A stretch of 64,000 nucleotides of DNA from Nocardioides malaquae (GTDB lineage Bacteria; Actinomycetota; Actinomycetes; Propionibacteriales; Nocardioidaceae), in contig NZ_JADCSA010000001.1 of assembly GCF_015070385.1 (NCBI RefSeq), forward strand, positions 248,001 to 312,000. Direction: 5' to 3'. Numbering within the stretch: the stretch's first letter is position 1; the number at the start of each line of letters is the position of its first letter. The notes beneath the pieces are model-generated. The model searched no databases, was not told where the DNA came from, and saw nothing but the letters and a program-made list of their open reading frames with translations. This document shows, piece by piece, positions 33,138 to 41,730 of this stretch. Both the position numbers and the translations under genes were made by a program.

Positions 33138-33761
33138 ATGGACTGGGTCAGCGACCACTGGCTCGACGCCGTCGGGTGGGGCGGCAGTGTCCTGCTCGTC
33201 TACTCGCTGCTCCAGTCACGGGTGCTGAGGCTGCGGTGGCTCAATCTGGCTGCCTGCGTGCTGCTGGTCGTCTTCAACGCCGCCATCCAGGTGTGGCCGA
33301 TGGTGGCCATGAACGTGGCGTTGAGCCTCATCAACCTCTGGTACATCGTCCGCCTGACCCGGCAGCGCCACGACGAGTCTGCGTTCACGGTGATCGAGGT
33401 CGGCCCGGGCGATGCCTACCTCGCCCACGTCCTGCAGGTCCACGGCGGGGACATCGCCCGCTTCCAGTCCGACTTCGACGCCTCCACGCTCGTCGGCAGC
33501 CGTTGTTTCCTCGTGCAGCACGGCGACGAGACCGCCGGCGTCGTGGTCCTCCGGGTGGTCGGTGACGAGGCGCGGGTCGTGCTCGACCACGTGACGCCAC
33601 GGTTCCGGGACTTCTCACCCGGGGAGTTCGTGTGGCGCCGCAGCGGACTGCTGCGCAGCGCGGGAGTCTCCCGGGTCGTCACCCACCCCGGAACGCTCGA
33701 CCCCTACTACGACCACGTCGGCTTCCGACGAGAAGGCGACGCGTACGTCCTGGAGCTGTGA
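33138..33761 (+). CDS. YgjV-type membrane domain fused to a GNAT-like domain
   Basis: 207 aa. Residues 1-75 form three membrane helices with the YgjV-like pattern WGGSVLLVYSLLQSRVLRLRWLN ... NLWYIVRL. Residues 85-207 look like a compact acetyltransferase-type fold: FTVIEVGPGDAYLAHVL, AGVVVLRVVGDEARVVLDHVTPRFRDF and the closing YYDHVGFRREGDAYVL typical of GNAT ends, but the acetyl-CoA loop R/QxxGxG/A is not seen. The soluble part may thus bind but not acetylate. It stops 6 nt before the convergent trpD stop. Confidence 0.72.
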   Translation: MDWVSDHWLDAVGWGGSVLLVYSLLQSRVLRLRWLNLAACVLLVVFNAAIQVWPMVAMNVALSLINLWYIVRLTRQRHDESAFTVIEVGPGDAYLAHVLQVHGGDIARFQSDFDASTLVGSRCFLVQHGDETAGVVVLRVVGDEARVVLDHVTPRFRDFSPGEFVWRRSGLLRSAGVSRVVTHPGTLDPYYDHVGFRREGDAYVLEL

Positions 33762-33767
33762 GCCGGG

Positions 33768-34796
33768 TCAGGCAGTTGCCGTGATCCACCGCTCGAGCAG
33801 CGTCGCGGCCGAACCGTCGTCGAGCACTGCGCGCGCCCGCGCGATGCCGCGGGACAGACGTTCCTCGACCGTGCCCTCGGAGGCGGCGGCGTAGACCGCC
33901 AACGCGGCGCCGGCGTTGAGCACGACCGCGTCGCGGACGGCGCCGGGTCGGCCGGCGACGAGGTCGCGTACGACCTGGGCGTTGTGGGCGGGACTCCCAC
34001 CGCGCAACGCCTCGGCGTCCGAGAGCTCGATGCCGTGGTCGGTGGGGTCGACCCGGTGGACGGAGACGACACCGCCGTCGACCGCCCACAGCGTCGAGGT
34101 GGTCGTGGTCGTGAGCTCGTCGAGGCCGTCGTCACCCCGGAAGACCCAGGCATCCACGCCGCGGCGGGCGAAGACCTCCGCCATGATCGGCGCCATCCGG
34201 GCGTCCGCGCACCCGATCGCCTGGGCGGCGGGTCGCGCGGGGTTGGAGAGGGGACCGAGGAAGTTGAAGGTGGTCGCCACACCCAGCTCGCGACGAGGCA
34301 CGGCCGCGTGCCGCATCGCGGGGTGGAAGGCGGCGGCGAAGCAGAAGGTGATGCCGACCTCGTCGGCGATGCCGGCGACCCGGTCGACGGGCAGGTCCAG
34401 CCGGATGCCCAGCGCCTCCAGCACGTCGGCCGACCCGCACTCGGACGATGCCGAGCGGCTGCCGTGCTTCACGACCTTGGCCCCGGCCGCGGCCGCGACG
34501 ATCGCCGACATGGTCGAGATGTTCACCGACATGGAGCGGTCGCCCCCGGTGCCGACGATGTCGAGCAGGCGCCCCGGCACGTCGATCGGGTTGCCGGCCG
34601 CCAGCATGGCGTCGGAGAGGCCCTGGACCTCGTCGACGCTCTCACCCTTGGCGCGCAGCGCCACGGCGAACCCGGCGATCTGGGCCGGGGTGGCGCTGCC
34701 CTCGAGCACCTCGTTCATCGCCCAGGAGGCCTGGGCACGACTCAGGTCGGTCCCACCCATCAGTGCGGTGAGGACCTCGGGCCAGGTCGAGCCCAC
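33768..34796 (-). CDS. trpD: anthranilate phosphoribosyltransferase
   Basis: 342 aa, the usual TrpD length. It joins anthranilate to phosphoribosyl pyrophosphate in tryptophan synthesis. The glycine-rich PRPP loop is DIVGTGGDRSMSVNIST (about residues 79-95), followed by KHGSRSASSECG, the anthranilate-site HPAMRH and NFLGPLSNPA. GTG 34796 follows the receiver-protein stop by 3 nt, so the two are coupled. No other trp gene is nearby; this matches the lone trpD beside ctaE in M. tuberculosis (Rv2192c). Confidence 0.95.
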   Translation of the reverse strand: MGSTWPEVLTALMGGTDLSRAQASWAMNEVLEGSATPAQIAGFAVALRAKGESVDEVQGLSDAMLAAGNPIDVPGRLLDIVGTGGDRSMSVNISTMSAIVAAAAGAKVVKHGSRSASSECGSADVLEALGIRLDLPVDRVAGIADEVGITFCFAAAFHPAMRHAAVPRRELGVATTFNFLGPLSNPARPAAQAIGCADARMAPIMAEVFARRGVDAWVFRGDDGLDELTTTTTSTLWAVDGGVVSVHRVDPTDHGIELSDAEALRGGSPAHNAQVVRDLVAGRPGAVRDAVVLNAGAALAVYAAASEGTVEERLSRGIARARAVLDDGSAATLLERWITATA

Positions 34797-34799
34797 GGC

Positions 34800-35222
34800 T
34801 CAGGCGGACGCGGGGACGCGGGGCGCCAGCAGGGCGGCCACGGTCTCGGCCAGCTGGATCGGGTCGATCGGGTGCGGCACCGCCGCCTCCGCCCGCGACC
34901 ACGTGGCGAGCCAGGCGTCCTGCGGGCGGCCGGTCAGCACGAGCACCGGCGGGCACTCGTGGATCTCGTCCTTGAGCTGCTTGGCGATGCCCATGCCACC
35001 GGACGGCACCGCCTCACCGTCGAGGATGGCCAGGCTGATGCCACCGGCCTCCATGTTCTGGATGACGACGGGCTGGGTGGCGACCTCCACGTACTCCACC
35101 TCGGGGAGCTCGGGGTGCGGTCGCCGGCCGAGGGCGAGGATGACCTGCTGCCGGGTGTCGATGTCGTCGGAGTAGACGAGGACCTTCAGCGAGGAGGGCT
35201 TCGGGGCGGTCTGGTCAGTCAC
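34800..35222 (-). CDS. stand-alone receiver-domain protein
   Basis: 140 aa. It resembles a receiver domain without an output domain: [23 protein letters not shown], then [35 protein letters not shown] and [11 protein letters not shown]. The expected phosphoacceptor Asp is the D of AILDGE, but the first acidic pair is only SDDID. GTG 35222 has TAGAGT 7 nt upstream (leaderless). It precedes trpD with a 3-nt gap and is divergent from ctaE. No partner kinase is next to it. Confidence 0.75.
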   Translation of the reverse strand: MTDQTAPKPSSLKVLVYSDDIDTRQQVILALGRRPHPELPEVEYVEVATQPVVIQNMEAGGISLAILDGEAVPSGGMGIAKQLKDEIHECPPVLVLTGRPQDAWLATWSRAEAAVPHPIDPIQLAETVAALLAPRVPASA

Positions 35223-35229
35223 GCTCGCG

Positions 35230-35235
35230 ACTCTA
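35230..35235 (-). promoter_or_regulatory. -10 element of a probable leaderless promoter (receiver protein-trpD)
   Basis: TAGAGT on the minus strand ends 7 nt before GTG 35222. Confidence 0.5.
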
Positions 35236-35377
35236 CCGCCCGCCCCGCGCCGAGGGCATCCGGGCGGCACGGACGAGACGAACGCACCGGGCCCGGCGAG
35301 GCGATCGGGGGCCCCGCGACACCCCGAACGCCCAAAGTACGGGGGTGGGGGTGCCCTGTGGTCCGGGTGAGTCCATA

Positions 35378-36028
35378 ATGTCTCTCGTGGCGACAGCAAC
35401 GACGGCTATTCCGGCATCCCGACTTCACGGGCATCACGACCGACCCTCGATGGTCAGCGTGGGCACGATCGTCTGGCTCTCCAGCGAGTTGATGTTCTTC
35501 GCGGCTCTGTTCGCGGCGTACTTCACGATCCGCGCGGTGAGCCCCGAGCTCTGGGCCCAGGAGACCGCACTCCTCAACGTGCCGTTCGCGGCCGGCAACA
35601 CGAGCATCCTCGTGCTGTCGTCCGTGGCCTGCCAGATGGGTGTCTTCGCGGCTGAGCGTGGTCAGGTGGGCCGCACCGGCTCCCTGCTCAACGTCAAGCT
35701 GTGGGGACTGCGTGAGTGGTTCATCCTGACCTACGTCATGGGCGCGATCTTCGTCGCGGGACAGGCGCTCGAGTACGTCGAGCTCGTGCACCACGGCGTG
35801 ACGCTGCAGGACTCGGCCTACGGGTCGGTCTTCTACCTGACCACCGGGTTCCACGGGATCCACGTCATCGGTGGACTCGTCGCGTTCCTCTTCGTGCTCG
35901 GACGCACCTACATGGCGCGCCGCTTCACGCACGAGCAGGCCGTCAGCGCCATCGTCGTGTCCTACTACTGGCACTTCGTCGACGTCGTGTGGATCGCGCT
36001 GTTCGCAGCGATCTACCTCATCCAGTGA
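35378..36028 (+). CDS. ctaE: cytochrome aa3 oxidase subunit III
   Basis: 216 aa. Five membrane helices follow the actinobacterial CtaE pattern ([26 protein letters not shown] ... [19 protein letters not shown] ... [19 protein letters not shown]). The Glu and His of the last two helices are conserved in COX3. It is the third core subunit of the terminal oxidase in the bcc-aa3 supercomplex. ATG 35378 is taken; GTG 35387 is a good alternative because CATAAT (35374-35379) ends 7 nt before it, the leaderless spacing. It is the first gene of ctaE-qcrCAB. Confidence 0.95.
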   Translation: MSLVATATTAIPASRLHGHHDRPSMVSVGTIVWLSSELMFFAALFAAYFTIRAVSPELWAQETALLNVPFAAGNTSILVLSSVACQMGVFAAERGQVGRTGSLLNVKLWGLREWFILTYVMGAIFVAGQALEYVELVHHGVTLQDSAYGSVFYLTTGFHGIHVIGGLVAFLFVLGRTYMARRFTHEQAVSAIVVSYYWHFVDVVWIALFAAIYLIQ

Positions 36029-36061
36029 GTCCCGTTCCGGATCTGAAGAGGATTGAGACAA

Positions 36062-36934
36062 TTGCGTTTCCTGAACCGCACCGCTGGTCGGCTCTCCCGG
36101 CATCGCCGGGGTCCGCTCGCGGGACTTTCCGTACTCCTGGTCGGTCTGCTCATGACCGGCGGTGCGTACGCGTTCTTCTCCCCTGCCACGGCGCAGGACG
36201 CCAAGACCGACGCTGAGCTGATCGAGCAGGGCCGCGAGCTCTTCCTCGTCGGATGCTCGTCGTGCCACGGCGTCAACGGAGAGGGCATCAACGCCAAGCG
36301 TGAGGGCTACCAGTACGGTCCCTCCCTCGTGGGCGTGGGTGCCGCCGCCGTCGACTTCCAGGTCGACACCGGCCGCATGCCGATGGCACAGCCCGGCCAG
36401 CAGGCTCCCCGCAAGGAGTCGGTCTACAACGACGACGAGATCGCGGCCATGGCGGCCTTCGTCGCCTCCCTGGGCCCCGGCCCGGCGGTCCCCTCCGAGG
36501 CCGACTACAGCATCGACGGCATGAGCGAGGCGGAGCGCGAGGCCGCCATCGTCCGCGGTGGCCAGATCTTCCTGACGAACTGCACCGCCTGCCACAACTT
36601 CAACGGCCAGGGCGGCGCCATGCCCGAGGGTGGCTACGCCCCCTCGCTCAAGGGCGTCGAGGAGAAGCACATCTACCAGGCCATGCTGACCGGCCCCCAG
36701 TCGATGGACAACTTCTCCGACGGCAACCTGTCACCCGAGCAGAAGCGTGACGTCATCGCCTACCTCAAGTCGATCGAGGAGCAGCCGGAGTACGGCGGCT
36801 TCACCCTCGGCGGCCTCGGTCCCGTCTCCGAGGGCATGTTCGCCTGGCTGCTGGGCATCGGCGGCATGGTCGGCTTCGCCGTGTGGATCGCGGCCCACTC
36901 GACCCGCTCCAAGAAGGACAAGGTGGAAGCGTGA
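36062..36934 (+). CDS. qcrC: cytochrome bcc complex dihaem cytochrome c subunit
   Basis: 290 aa. A basic N-terminus and a signal-anchor helix (about 18-42) are followed by two haem c domains with CSSCHG and CTACHN binding motifs, and a C-terminal membrane helix (about 260-282). The dihaem form replaces soluble cytochrome c in actinobacteria, passing electrons directly to aa3. TTG 36062 has AGAGGA at a 9-nt spacing; the TTG three codons earlier abuts the same sequence. The stop overlaps qcrA as GTGA. Confidence 0.94.
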   Translation: MRFLNRTAGRLSRHRRGPLAGLSVLLVGLLMTGGAYAFFSPATAQDAKTDAELIEQGRELFLVGCSSCHGVNGEGINAKREGYQYGPSLVGVGAAAVDFQVDTGRMPMAQPGQQAPRKESVYNDDEIAAMAAFVASLGPGPAVPSEADYSIDGMSEAEREAAIVRGGQIFLTNCTACHNFNGQGGAMPEGGYAPSLKGVEEKHIYQAMLTGPQSMDNFSDGNLSPEQKRDVIAYLKSIEEQPEYGGFTLGGLGPVSEGMFAWLLGIGGMVGFAVWIAAHSTRSKKDKVEA

Positions 36935-37998
36935 GCAACGACAACCAGACCACCGAGGTCGCACACGTCGACCCGGTGGCCGACCCGGGCCTCCCGGCCC
37001 ACGCCTGGCGTCCCACCGACGTCGACCCGAAGGCCGAGAAGCGCGCCGAGCGCCAGGTCGCCGCCTTCTTCATCGCCTCCATCGTGATGGCCGTCCTCTT
37101 CTGCGTCTCCTACTTCGTGTTCGAGATCGGCGAGGACTGGGACACCATCGGCGGCATGGGTGCCTCCACCGTGGCACTCGGTGTCACCCTCGGCCTCGCG
37201 CTGATGTTCATCGGCATCGGGATCATCCAGTGGGCCCGCAAGCTCATGGCCGACCACGAGCTCGTCGAGTACCGCCACTCCGCCTCCTCCAGCGACGAGG
37301 ACCGCGCCGACGCGGTCGCCGCGCTGCAGCAGGGCATCGAGGAGTCCGGCATCGGCCGTCGCCCCCTGGTCCGCAACACGCTGCTCGGTGCCGTCGGCGC
37401 CCTGGGGCTGCCGGCCGTCGTGCTCCTGCGCGACCTCGGCCCGCTGCCCAAGGACGTGGTCGACCCCGAGAACGGCAAGGGCCTGGAGCACACCCTGTGG
37501 AAGAAGGGTGAGCGCATCGTCCGCGACGTCATCGGCACCCCGATCCTCGCCTCGGAGCTCGAGGTGGGCGACCTGGTCAACTGCCAGCCGGAGATCCTGC
37601 TCGCCACCGACGAGAACGGCAACCACGTCCTCCACGGTGTCGACGTGCAGGTCGGCAAGTCCAAGGCCTCGCTGATCCTGCTGCGCATGGAGCCCGACGA
37701 CATCACCCACGGCAAGGGCCGCGAGAACTGGACGGTCGACGGCATCGTCGCCTACTCCAAGATCTGCACCCACGTCGGTTGCCCGATCTCCCTCAACGAG
37801 CGGACGACGCACCACCTGCTGTGCCCCTGCCACCAGTCGACCTTCGACCTGGCCGACAGCGGTCGCGTGGTCTTCGGTCCGGCTGCCCGTGCCCTCCCCC
37901 AGTTGCCGATCGCGGTCGACTCGGAGGGCTACCTCGTCGCCCAGAGCGACTTCACCGAACCCGTCGGTCCGAGCTACTGGGAGCGTGACTCGAAGTGA
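36931..37998 (+). CDS. qcrA: Rieske iron-sulfur subunit of the bcc complex
   Basis: 355 aa. Three membrane helices, about 45-70, 80-105 and 145-165, are followed by the Rieske domain with CTHVGC and CPCHQS binding the 2Fe-2S cluster (two Cys and two His). Three helices rather than one is the actinobacterial form. It oxidises menaquinol at the Qp site with QcrB. GTG 36931 overlaps the qcrC stop, and its own stop overlaps qcrB (GTGA). Confidence 0.96.
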   Translation: MSNDNQTTEVAHVDPVADPGLPAHAWRPTDVDPKAEKRAERQVAAFFIASIVMAVLFCVSYFVFEIGEDWDTIGGMGASTVALGVTLGLALMFIGIGIIQWARKLMADHELVEYRHSASSSDEDRADAVAALQQGIEESGIGRRPLVRNTLLGAVGALGLPAVVLLRDLGPLPKDVVDPENGKGLEHTLWKKGERIVRDVIGTPILASELEVGDLVNCQPEILLATDENGNHVLHGVDVQVGKSKASLILLRMEPDDITHGKGRENWTVDGIVAYSKICTHVGCPISLNERTTHHLLCPCHQSTFDLADSGRVVFGPAARALPQLPIAVDSEGYLVAQSDFTEPVGPSYWERDSK

Positions 37999-39683
37999 GC
38001 GTCGACACCACCAAGGTGGCGAAGAGCAACGCCACGACGGCCGCCACGCCGGCCAAGCCCTCGAAGCTGGGGGGCGCGGCCACGTGGGCCGACGAGCGCC
38101 TCGGCCTCGGCGGCGTCGTGAAGAAGAACATCCGCAAGGTGTTCCCCGACCACTGGTCCTTCATGCTGGGCGAGATCGCCCTGTGGAGCTTCGTGGTCCT
38201 TCTGATCACCGGCGTCTTCCTGACCCTCTGGTTCACCCCGAGCATGGCGGAGCAGCAGTACCAGGGCTCCTACGACCAGCTGCGCGGCATCTACATGACC
38301 GAGGCGATGATCTCGGCGCTCGACATCTCGTTCGACGTGCGCGGTGGCCTGCTGATGCGCCAGATGCACCACTGGGCCGCGATGCTCTTCATCGCGTCGA
38401 TGATGGTGCACCTCATGCGCGTCTACTTCACCGGCGCCTTCCGCAAGCCGCGCGAGATCAACTGGGTCATCGGCATGCTGCTGTTGCTGCTCGGCACGAT
38501 CGAGGGCTTCACCGGTTACTCCCTGCCTGACGACCTGCTCTCCGGCACCGGCGTCCGGGCGGCCGACGGCTTCATGAAGGCCGCGCCCGTCGTGGGCACG
38601 TACATGTCGTTCTTCCTCTTCGGAGGCGAGTTCCCCGGCGACATGATCATCCCGCGCCTCTACATCGTCCACGTGCTGCTCATCCCGGGCCTGCTCCTGG
38701 CGCTCATCGCGGCGCACATGATGCTGCTCGTCTACCACAAGCACACCCAGTGGCCTGGCCCCGGCCGCACCGAGGGCAACGTCGTGGGCTACCCGATGCT
38801 CCCCGTCTACATGGCGAAGGCCGGCGGCTTCTTCTTCATCGTCTTCGGTGCCACCGCCCTGATGGGTGGTCTGATGACCATCAACCCGGTCTGGAAGTAC
38901 GGTCCGTACGACCCGTCGAAGGTGACTGCTGGCTCCCAGCCCGACTGGTACATGGGTTGGCCCGACGGCGCGCTGCGCATCATCCCCGGCTGGGAGTCCC
39001 ACTTCTGGGGGGTCACCCTGTCGTGGAACATCCTGCTGCCGATCCTCATCCTGCCGATCGTCTTCTGGCTGCTCGTCATGATGATGCCCTTCATCGAGGC
39101 CTGGATCACCGGTGACAAGCGCGAGCACCACCTGCTCGAGCGTCCGCGCAACGCCCCGACCCGCACGGCCCTGATGGTCTCGTTCATGACCTTCTACGGC
39201 CTCATGTGGGCCGCGGGCGGCAACGACCTGATCGCCATCAGGTTCGACATGAGCATCAACGCGATCACCTACTTCATGCGGGTGGCCGTGTTCGTCGGAC
39301 CGGTGATCGCCTTCATCATCACGCGCCGCTGGTGCATCTCGTTGCAGCGTCACGACAACGAGCGTCTGCTGCACGGCTACGAGACCGGCGTCGTCAGCCG
39401 CTCCCCCGAGGGTGGCTACTCCGAGCTCCACCTGCCGTGGTCGGAGGAGAAGCAGTTCACGCTCACCTCCCGCGACCGCGACGAGGTGTACGCCCTGGAG
39501 TCCGACGTGGACGCGAACGGCGTGCCGGCTCCCGGCACGCGGGCCAACCGCCTGCGCGCCAAGCTGTCGAAGTGGTGGTACGGACCCGCGGTCCAGAAGC
39601 CCACTGCTGAGGACTTCGCCCACGCCCACCACCACGGAGACCACGAGGTCGAGGGCGGTGAGCAGGGCAAGGAGCTCCACTGA
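37995..39683 (+). CDS. qcrB: cytochrome b subunit of the bcc complex
   Basis: 562 aa, the long actinobacterial form with a C-terminal extension. Eight or nine helices are seen. Haem b ligands lie in MRQMHHWAAMLFIASMMVHLMR and the later VHVLLIPGLLLALIAAHMM segment; the quinol-site PEW-like motif is PDWYMGWPDG. It is the membrane core of the menaquinol-cytochrome c reductase and the target site of known QcrB inhibitors in mycobacteria. The last about 130 residues are hydrophilic. It ends the operon, and a strong terminator follows. Confidence 0.96.
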   Translation: MSVDTTKVAKSNATTAATPAKPSKLGGAATWADERLGLGGVVKKNIRKVFPDHWSFMLGEIALWSFVVLLITGVFLTLWFTPSMAEQQYQGSYDQLRGIYMTEAMISALDISFDVRGGLLMRQMHHWAAMLFIASMMVHLMRVYFTGAFRKPREINWVIGMLLLLLGTIEGFTGYSLPDDLLSGTGVRAADGFMKAAPVVGTYMSFFLFGGEFPGDMIIPRLYIVHVLLIPGLLLALIAAHMMLLVYHKHTQWPGPGRTEGNVVGYPMLPVYMAKAGGFFFIVFGATALMGGLMTINPVWKYGPYDPSKVTAGSQPDWYMGWPDGALRIIPGWESHFWGVTLSWNILLPILILPIVFWLLVMMMPFIEAWITGDKREHHLLERPRNAPTRTALMVSFMTFYGLMWAAGGNDLIAIRFDMSINAITYFMRVAVFVGPVIAFIITRRWCISLQRHDNERLLHGYETGVVSRSPEGGYSELHLPWSEEKQFTLTSRDRDEVYALESDVDANGVPAPGTRANRLRAKLSKWWYGPAVQKPTAEDFAHAHHHGDHEVEGGEQGKELH

Positions 39684-39723
39684 TCCGCACCTCCCGGTGA
39701 CCTCGTCACCGAGAGAACCATGA

Positions 39724-39757
39724 GAAGGTCCGGTCCCCCAACGGGGGCCGGACCTTC
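39724..39757 (+). terminator. terminator of the ctaE-qcrCAB operon
   Basis: GAAGGTCCGG (39724-39733), a T bulge and CCCCC (39735-39739) pair with GGGGG (39743-39747) and CCGGACCTTC (39748-39757) around a 3-nt loop, followed by TTGG. It lies 40 bp after qcrB. Confidence 0.8.
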
Positions 39758-39825
39758 TTGGCGTCCTGTCGGGGAACATCGGACCCTCACGAGTAGTTGT
39801 GTCGTCAACCGCTTGAGGAGACACG

Positions 39826-40173
39826 ATGACCTACTTCCCGCTGCACCCCAGGACCCCCTACGAGAAGTGGCGCTGGGCCGAGCAGCTCTTCGAGGCCCGC
39901 GACCACCTCAAGGCCGCGGAGGTCCTCGAGGACCTGCTCCAGGACCCCGAGGTCCCGGTCGGCGACCTTCCCCAGGTCCGCGAGCTGCTGGCGCGGGCGT
40001 ACTTCCACTCAGCTCGCCTCGATCGTGCTGCGGACGCGGCCCGCGAGGCGCTGCGGCACGAGCCGGGCAACACCTACCTCGTGCTCCTGCTGGGTCGTAG
40101 CCTCGAGCGTGCCGGACGACAGGCCGAGGCCGAGCCCCACCTGCGCATGGCCGCAGCTGCCGGACTCATCTGA
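39826..40173 (+). CDS. small tetratricopeptide-repeat protein
   Basis: 115 aa. Three helical pairs fit TPR repeats: WAEQLFEARDHLKAAEVLEDLLQDP, VRELLARAYFHSARLDRAADAAREAL and NTYLVLLLGRSLERAGRQAEAEPHLRMA. Such proteins act as protein-binding scaffolds. GAGGAG precedes ATG 39826. It lies between the qcr terminator and the luciferase-family gene, 38 nt before the latter, and the pair are probably co-transcribed. Confidence 0.85.
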   Translation: MTYFPLHPRTPYEKWRWAEQLFEARDHLKAAEVLEDLLQDPEVPVGDLPQVRELLARAYFHSARLDRAADAAREALRHEPGNTYLVLLLGRSLERAGRQAEAEPHLRMAAAAGLI

Positions 40174-40211
40174 TCTCCCACCCCGCCACTCCCCTGCCCT
40201 GAGAAGGACTC

Positions 40212-41240
40212 ATGGAACTCGAACTCGGTCTCGACACCTTCGGCGACGTCACCGTCGACCGCGAGGGCGCACCACTCCCCCACCACCAAGTGATTCGCGA
40301 CGTCCTGGCGCAAGCGGTACTGGCCGACCAGGTCGGTGTCGACGTCTTCAACGTCGGCGAGCACCACCGTGACGACTACGCCGTCACGGCGCCCGACATC
40401 GTGCTGGCCGCCGCAGCAGGGCGTACAGAGCGGATCAAGCTGGGCACCGCCGTCACCGTGCTCAGCTCCGACGACCCCATTCGCGTCTACGAGCGCTTCG
40501 CCACCCTGGACGCCCTGGCCGACGGCCGGGCCGAGGTCACGCTGGGGCGAGGGTCGTTCACCGAGTCCTTCCCGCTCTTCGGCTTGGACCTGCAGGACTA
40601 CGAGGTGCTCTTCGAGGAGAAGCTGCAGCTCTTCGCGGCCCTGAGGTCGGAAGGACCGGTCTCGTTCAACGGCACCACGCGTCGCCCCCTGGCCCCCACG
40701 GAGGTGTACCCGAAGACCGCTGCCGGGTCACTGCCCGCCTGGGTGGGGGTCGGCGGCTCGCCCGAGAGCGTCGTCCGCGCCGCTCGACACGGCTTCTCGC
40801 TGATGCTCGCCGTCATCGGCGGCGAGCCCGCGAGGTTCGCGCCTTACGCCGACCTCTACCGCCGGGCGCTGGAGGAGCTGGGACAGCCTCAGCTGCCTGT
40901 CGGCGTGCACGCCCCGGGCTTCGTCGCTGCGACGGATGAGGAAGCCCAAGAGCTGCTCTTCCCCCACTTCAAGGCCAACCGGGACCGCATCGGAGCTGAG
41001 CGGGGCTGGCCGCCGGCCACCAGGCTCCAGTTCGACCAGGAGGTGCGCCACGGAGCGCTCTTCGTGGGTTCACCCGACACGGTGGCAGCCAAGATCGCCT
41101 CCACCGTGCGGGGGCTCGGCCTGCAGCGGTTCGACCTCAAGTACAGCAACGGCCCCGTGCCCCACGAGCACCTGATGGAGTGCGTACGCCTCTACGGCGA
41201 GGAAGTCATGCCGCGGGTCAGGCACCTGCTCGCCGAGTGA
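40212..41240 (+). CDS. LLM-class flavin-dependent oxidoreductase
   Basis: 342 aa. The luciferase-like TIM barrel shows LGLDTFGDV, NVGEHHRDDYAVTAPDIVLAAAA, IKLGTAVTVLSSDDPIRVYERFATLDALADGRAEVTLGRGSF and VGVGGSPESVVRAARHGF, all typical of the FMN/F420 class. The cofactor is FMN or F420; actinobacteria make both, and sequence alone does not decide. The substrate is unknown. AAGGA precedes ATG 40212. A 17-bp perfect inverted repeat follows it. Confidence 0.88.
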   Translation: MELELGLDTFGDVTVDREGAPLPHHQVIRDVLAQAVLADQVGVDVFNVGEHHRDDYAVTAPDIVLAAAAGRTERIKLGTAVTVLSSDDPIRVYERFATLDALADGRAEVTLGRGSFTESFPLFGLDLQDYEVLFEEKLQLFAALRSEGPVSFNGTTRRPLAPTEVYPKTAAGSLPAWVGVGGSPESVVRAARHGFSLMLAVIGGEPARFAPYADLYRRALEELGQPQLPVGVHAPGFVAATDEEAQELLFPHFKANRDRIGAERGWPPATRLQFDQEVRHGALFVGSPDTVAAKIASTVRGLGLQRFDLKYSNGPVPHEHLMECVRLYGEEVMPRVRHLLAE

Positions 41241-41277
41241 GAGCAGGTCCCTCGGACCACGGGACACCGGAAATGCA

Positions 41278-41313
41278 GAACGGGCGGGAGAGCAGTTGCT
41301 CTCCCGCCCGTTC
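41278..41313. terminator. bidirectional terminator between the oxidoreductase and ctaF
   Basis: GAACGGGCGGGAGAGCA (41278-41294) pairs perfectly with the complementary arm at 41297-41313, a 17-bp stem of which the inner pairs open to form the loop. It lies between two convergent genes, so it can serve both. Confidence 0.85.
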
Positions 41314-41331
41314 GTCACTGATGCACGGCCC

Positions 41332-41730
41332 TCAGTGGGCGTGCTCCCCGCGGTAGTACTCGAACACCATTCCGGCCAGCGCCACCATGCCGAGACCCAG
41401 GGCGATGACGAAGAGCCACCAGGCCCCCAGAGCGATGCCGTAGACACCGAGGCTGAGGGGCAGGGCGTTCCACAGGGGCCACCACGAGTAGGGCGGGAAG
41501 AAGCCGTACTCGCCGGCACCCTCCGCGATCTCGGCGTCCTTGCGGTCCTCGAGACGCGCGTCCATGCGGTTGGCGTGGAAGCCGAGGTAGCCGGCGACCA
41601 TGAGCGCCAGGAAGGCGGACATCGTCAGGGCCGAGGTGCCGGTCCAGTCCTTCGCGATCACCCAGTAGGCCGGGGTGACCAGCGCGAAGAAGATTCCGCA
41701 GATCGCGAAGATCCATGCTTCGACCTTCAT
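41332..41730 (-). CDS. ctaF: cytochrome aa3 oxidase subunit IV
   Basis: 132 aa. Four hydrophobic segments are arranged as in the actinobacterial CtaF: residues 5-26, 34-50, and a close C-terminal pair (about 90-125). Typical segments are [35 protein letters not shown] and [11 protein letters not shown]. It stabilises the aa3 oxidase. ATG 41730 overlaps the ctaD stop by ATGA, so it is translated with ctaD. It is the last gene of the ctaCDF run. Confidence 0.93.
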   Translation of the reverse strand: MKVEAWIFAICGIFFALVTPAYWVIAKDWTGTSALTMSAFLALMVAGYLGFHANRMDARLEDRKDAEIAEGAGEYGFFPPYSWWPLWNALPLSLGVYGIALGAWWLFVIALGLGMVALAGMVFEYYRGEHAH

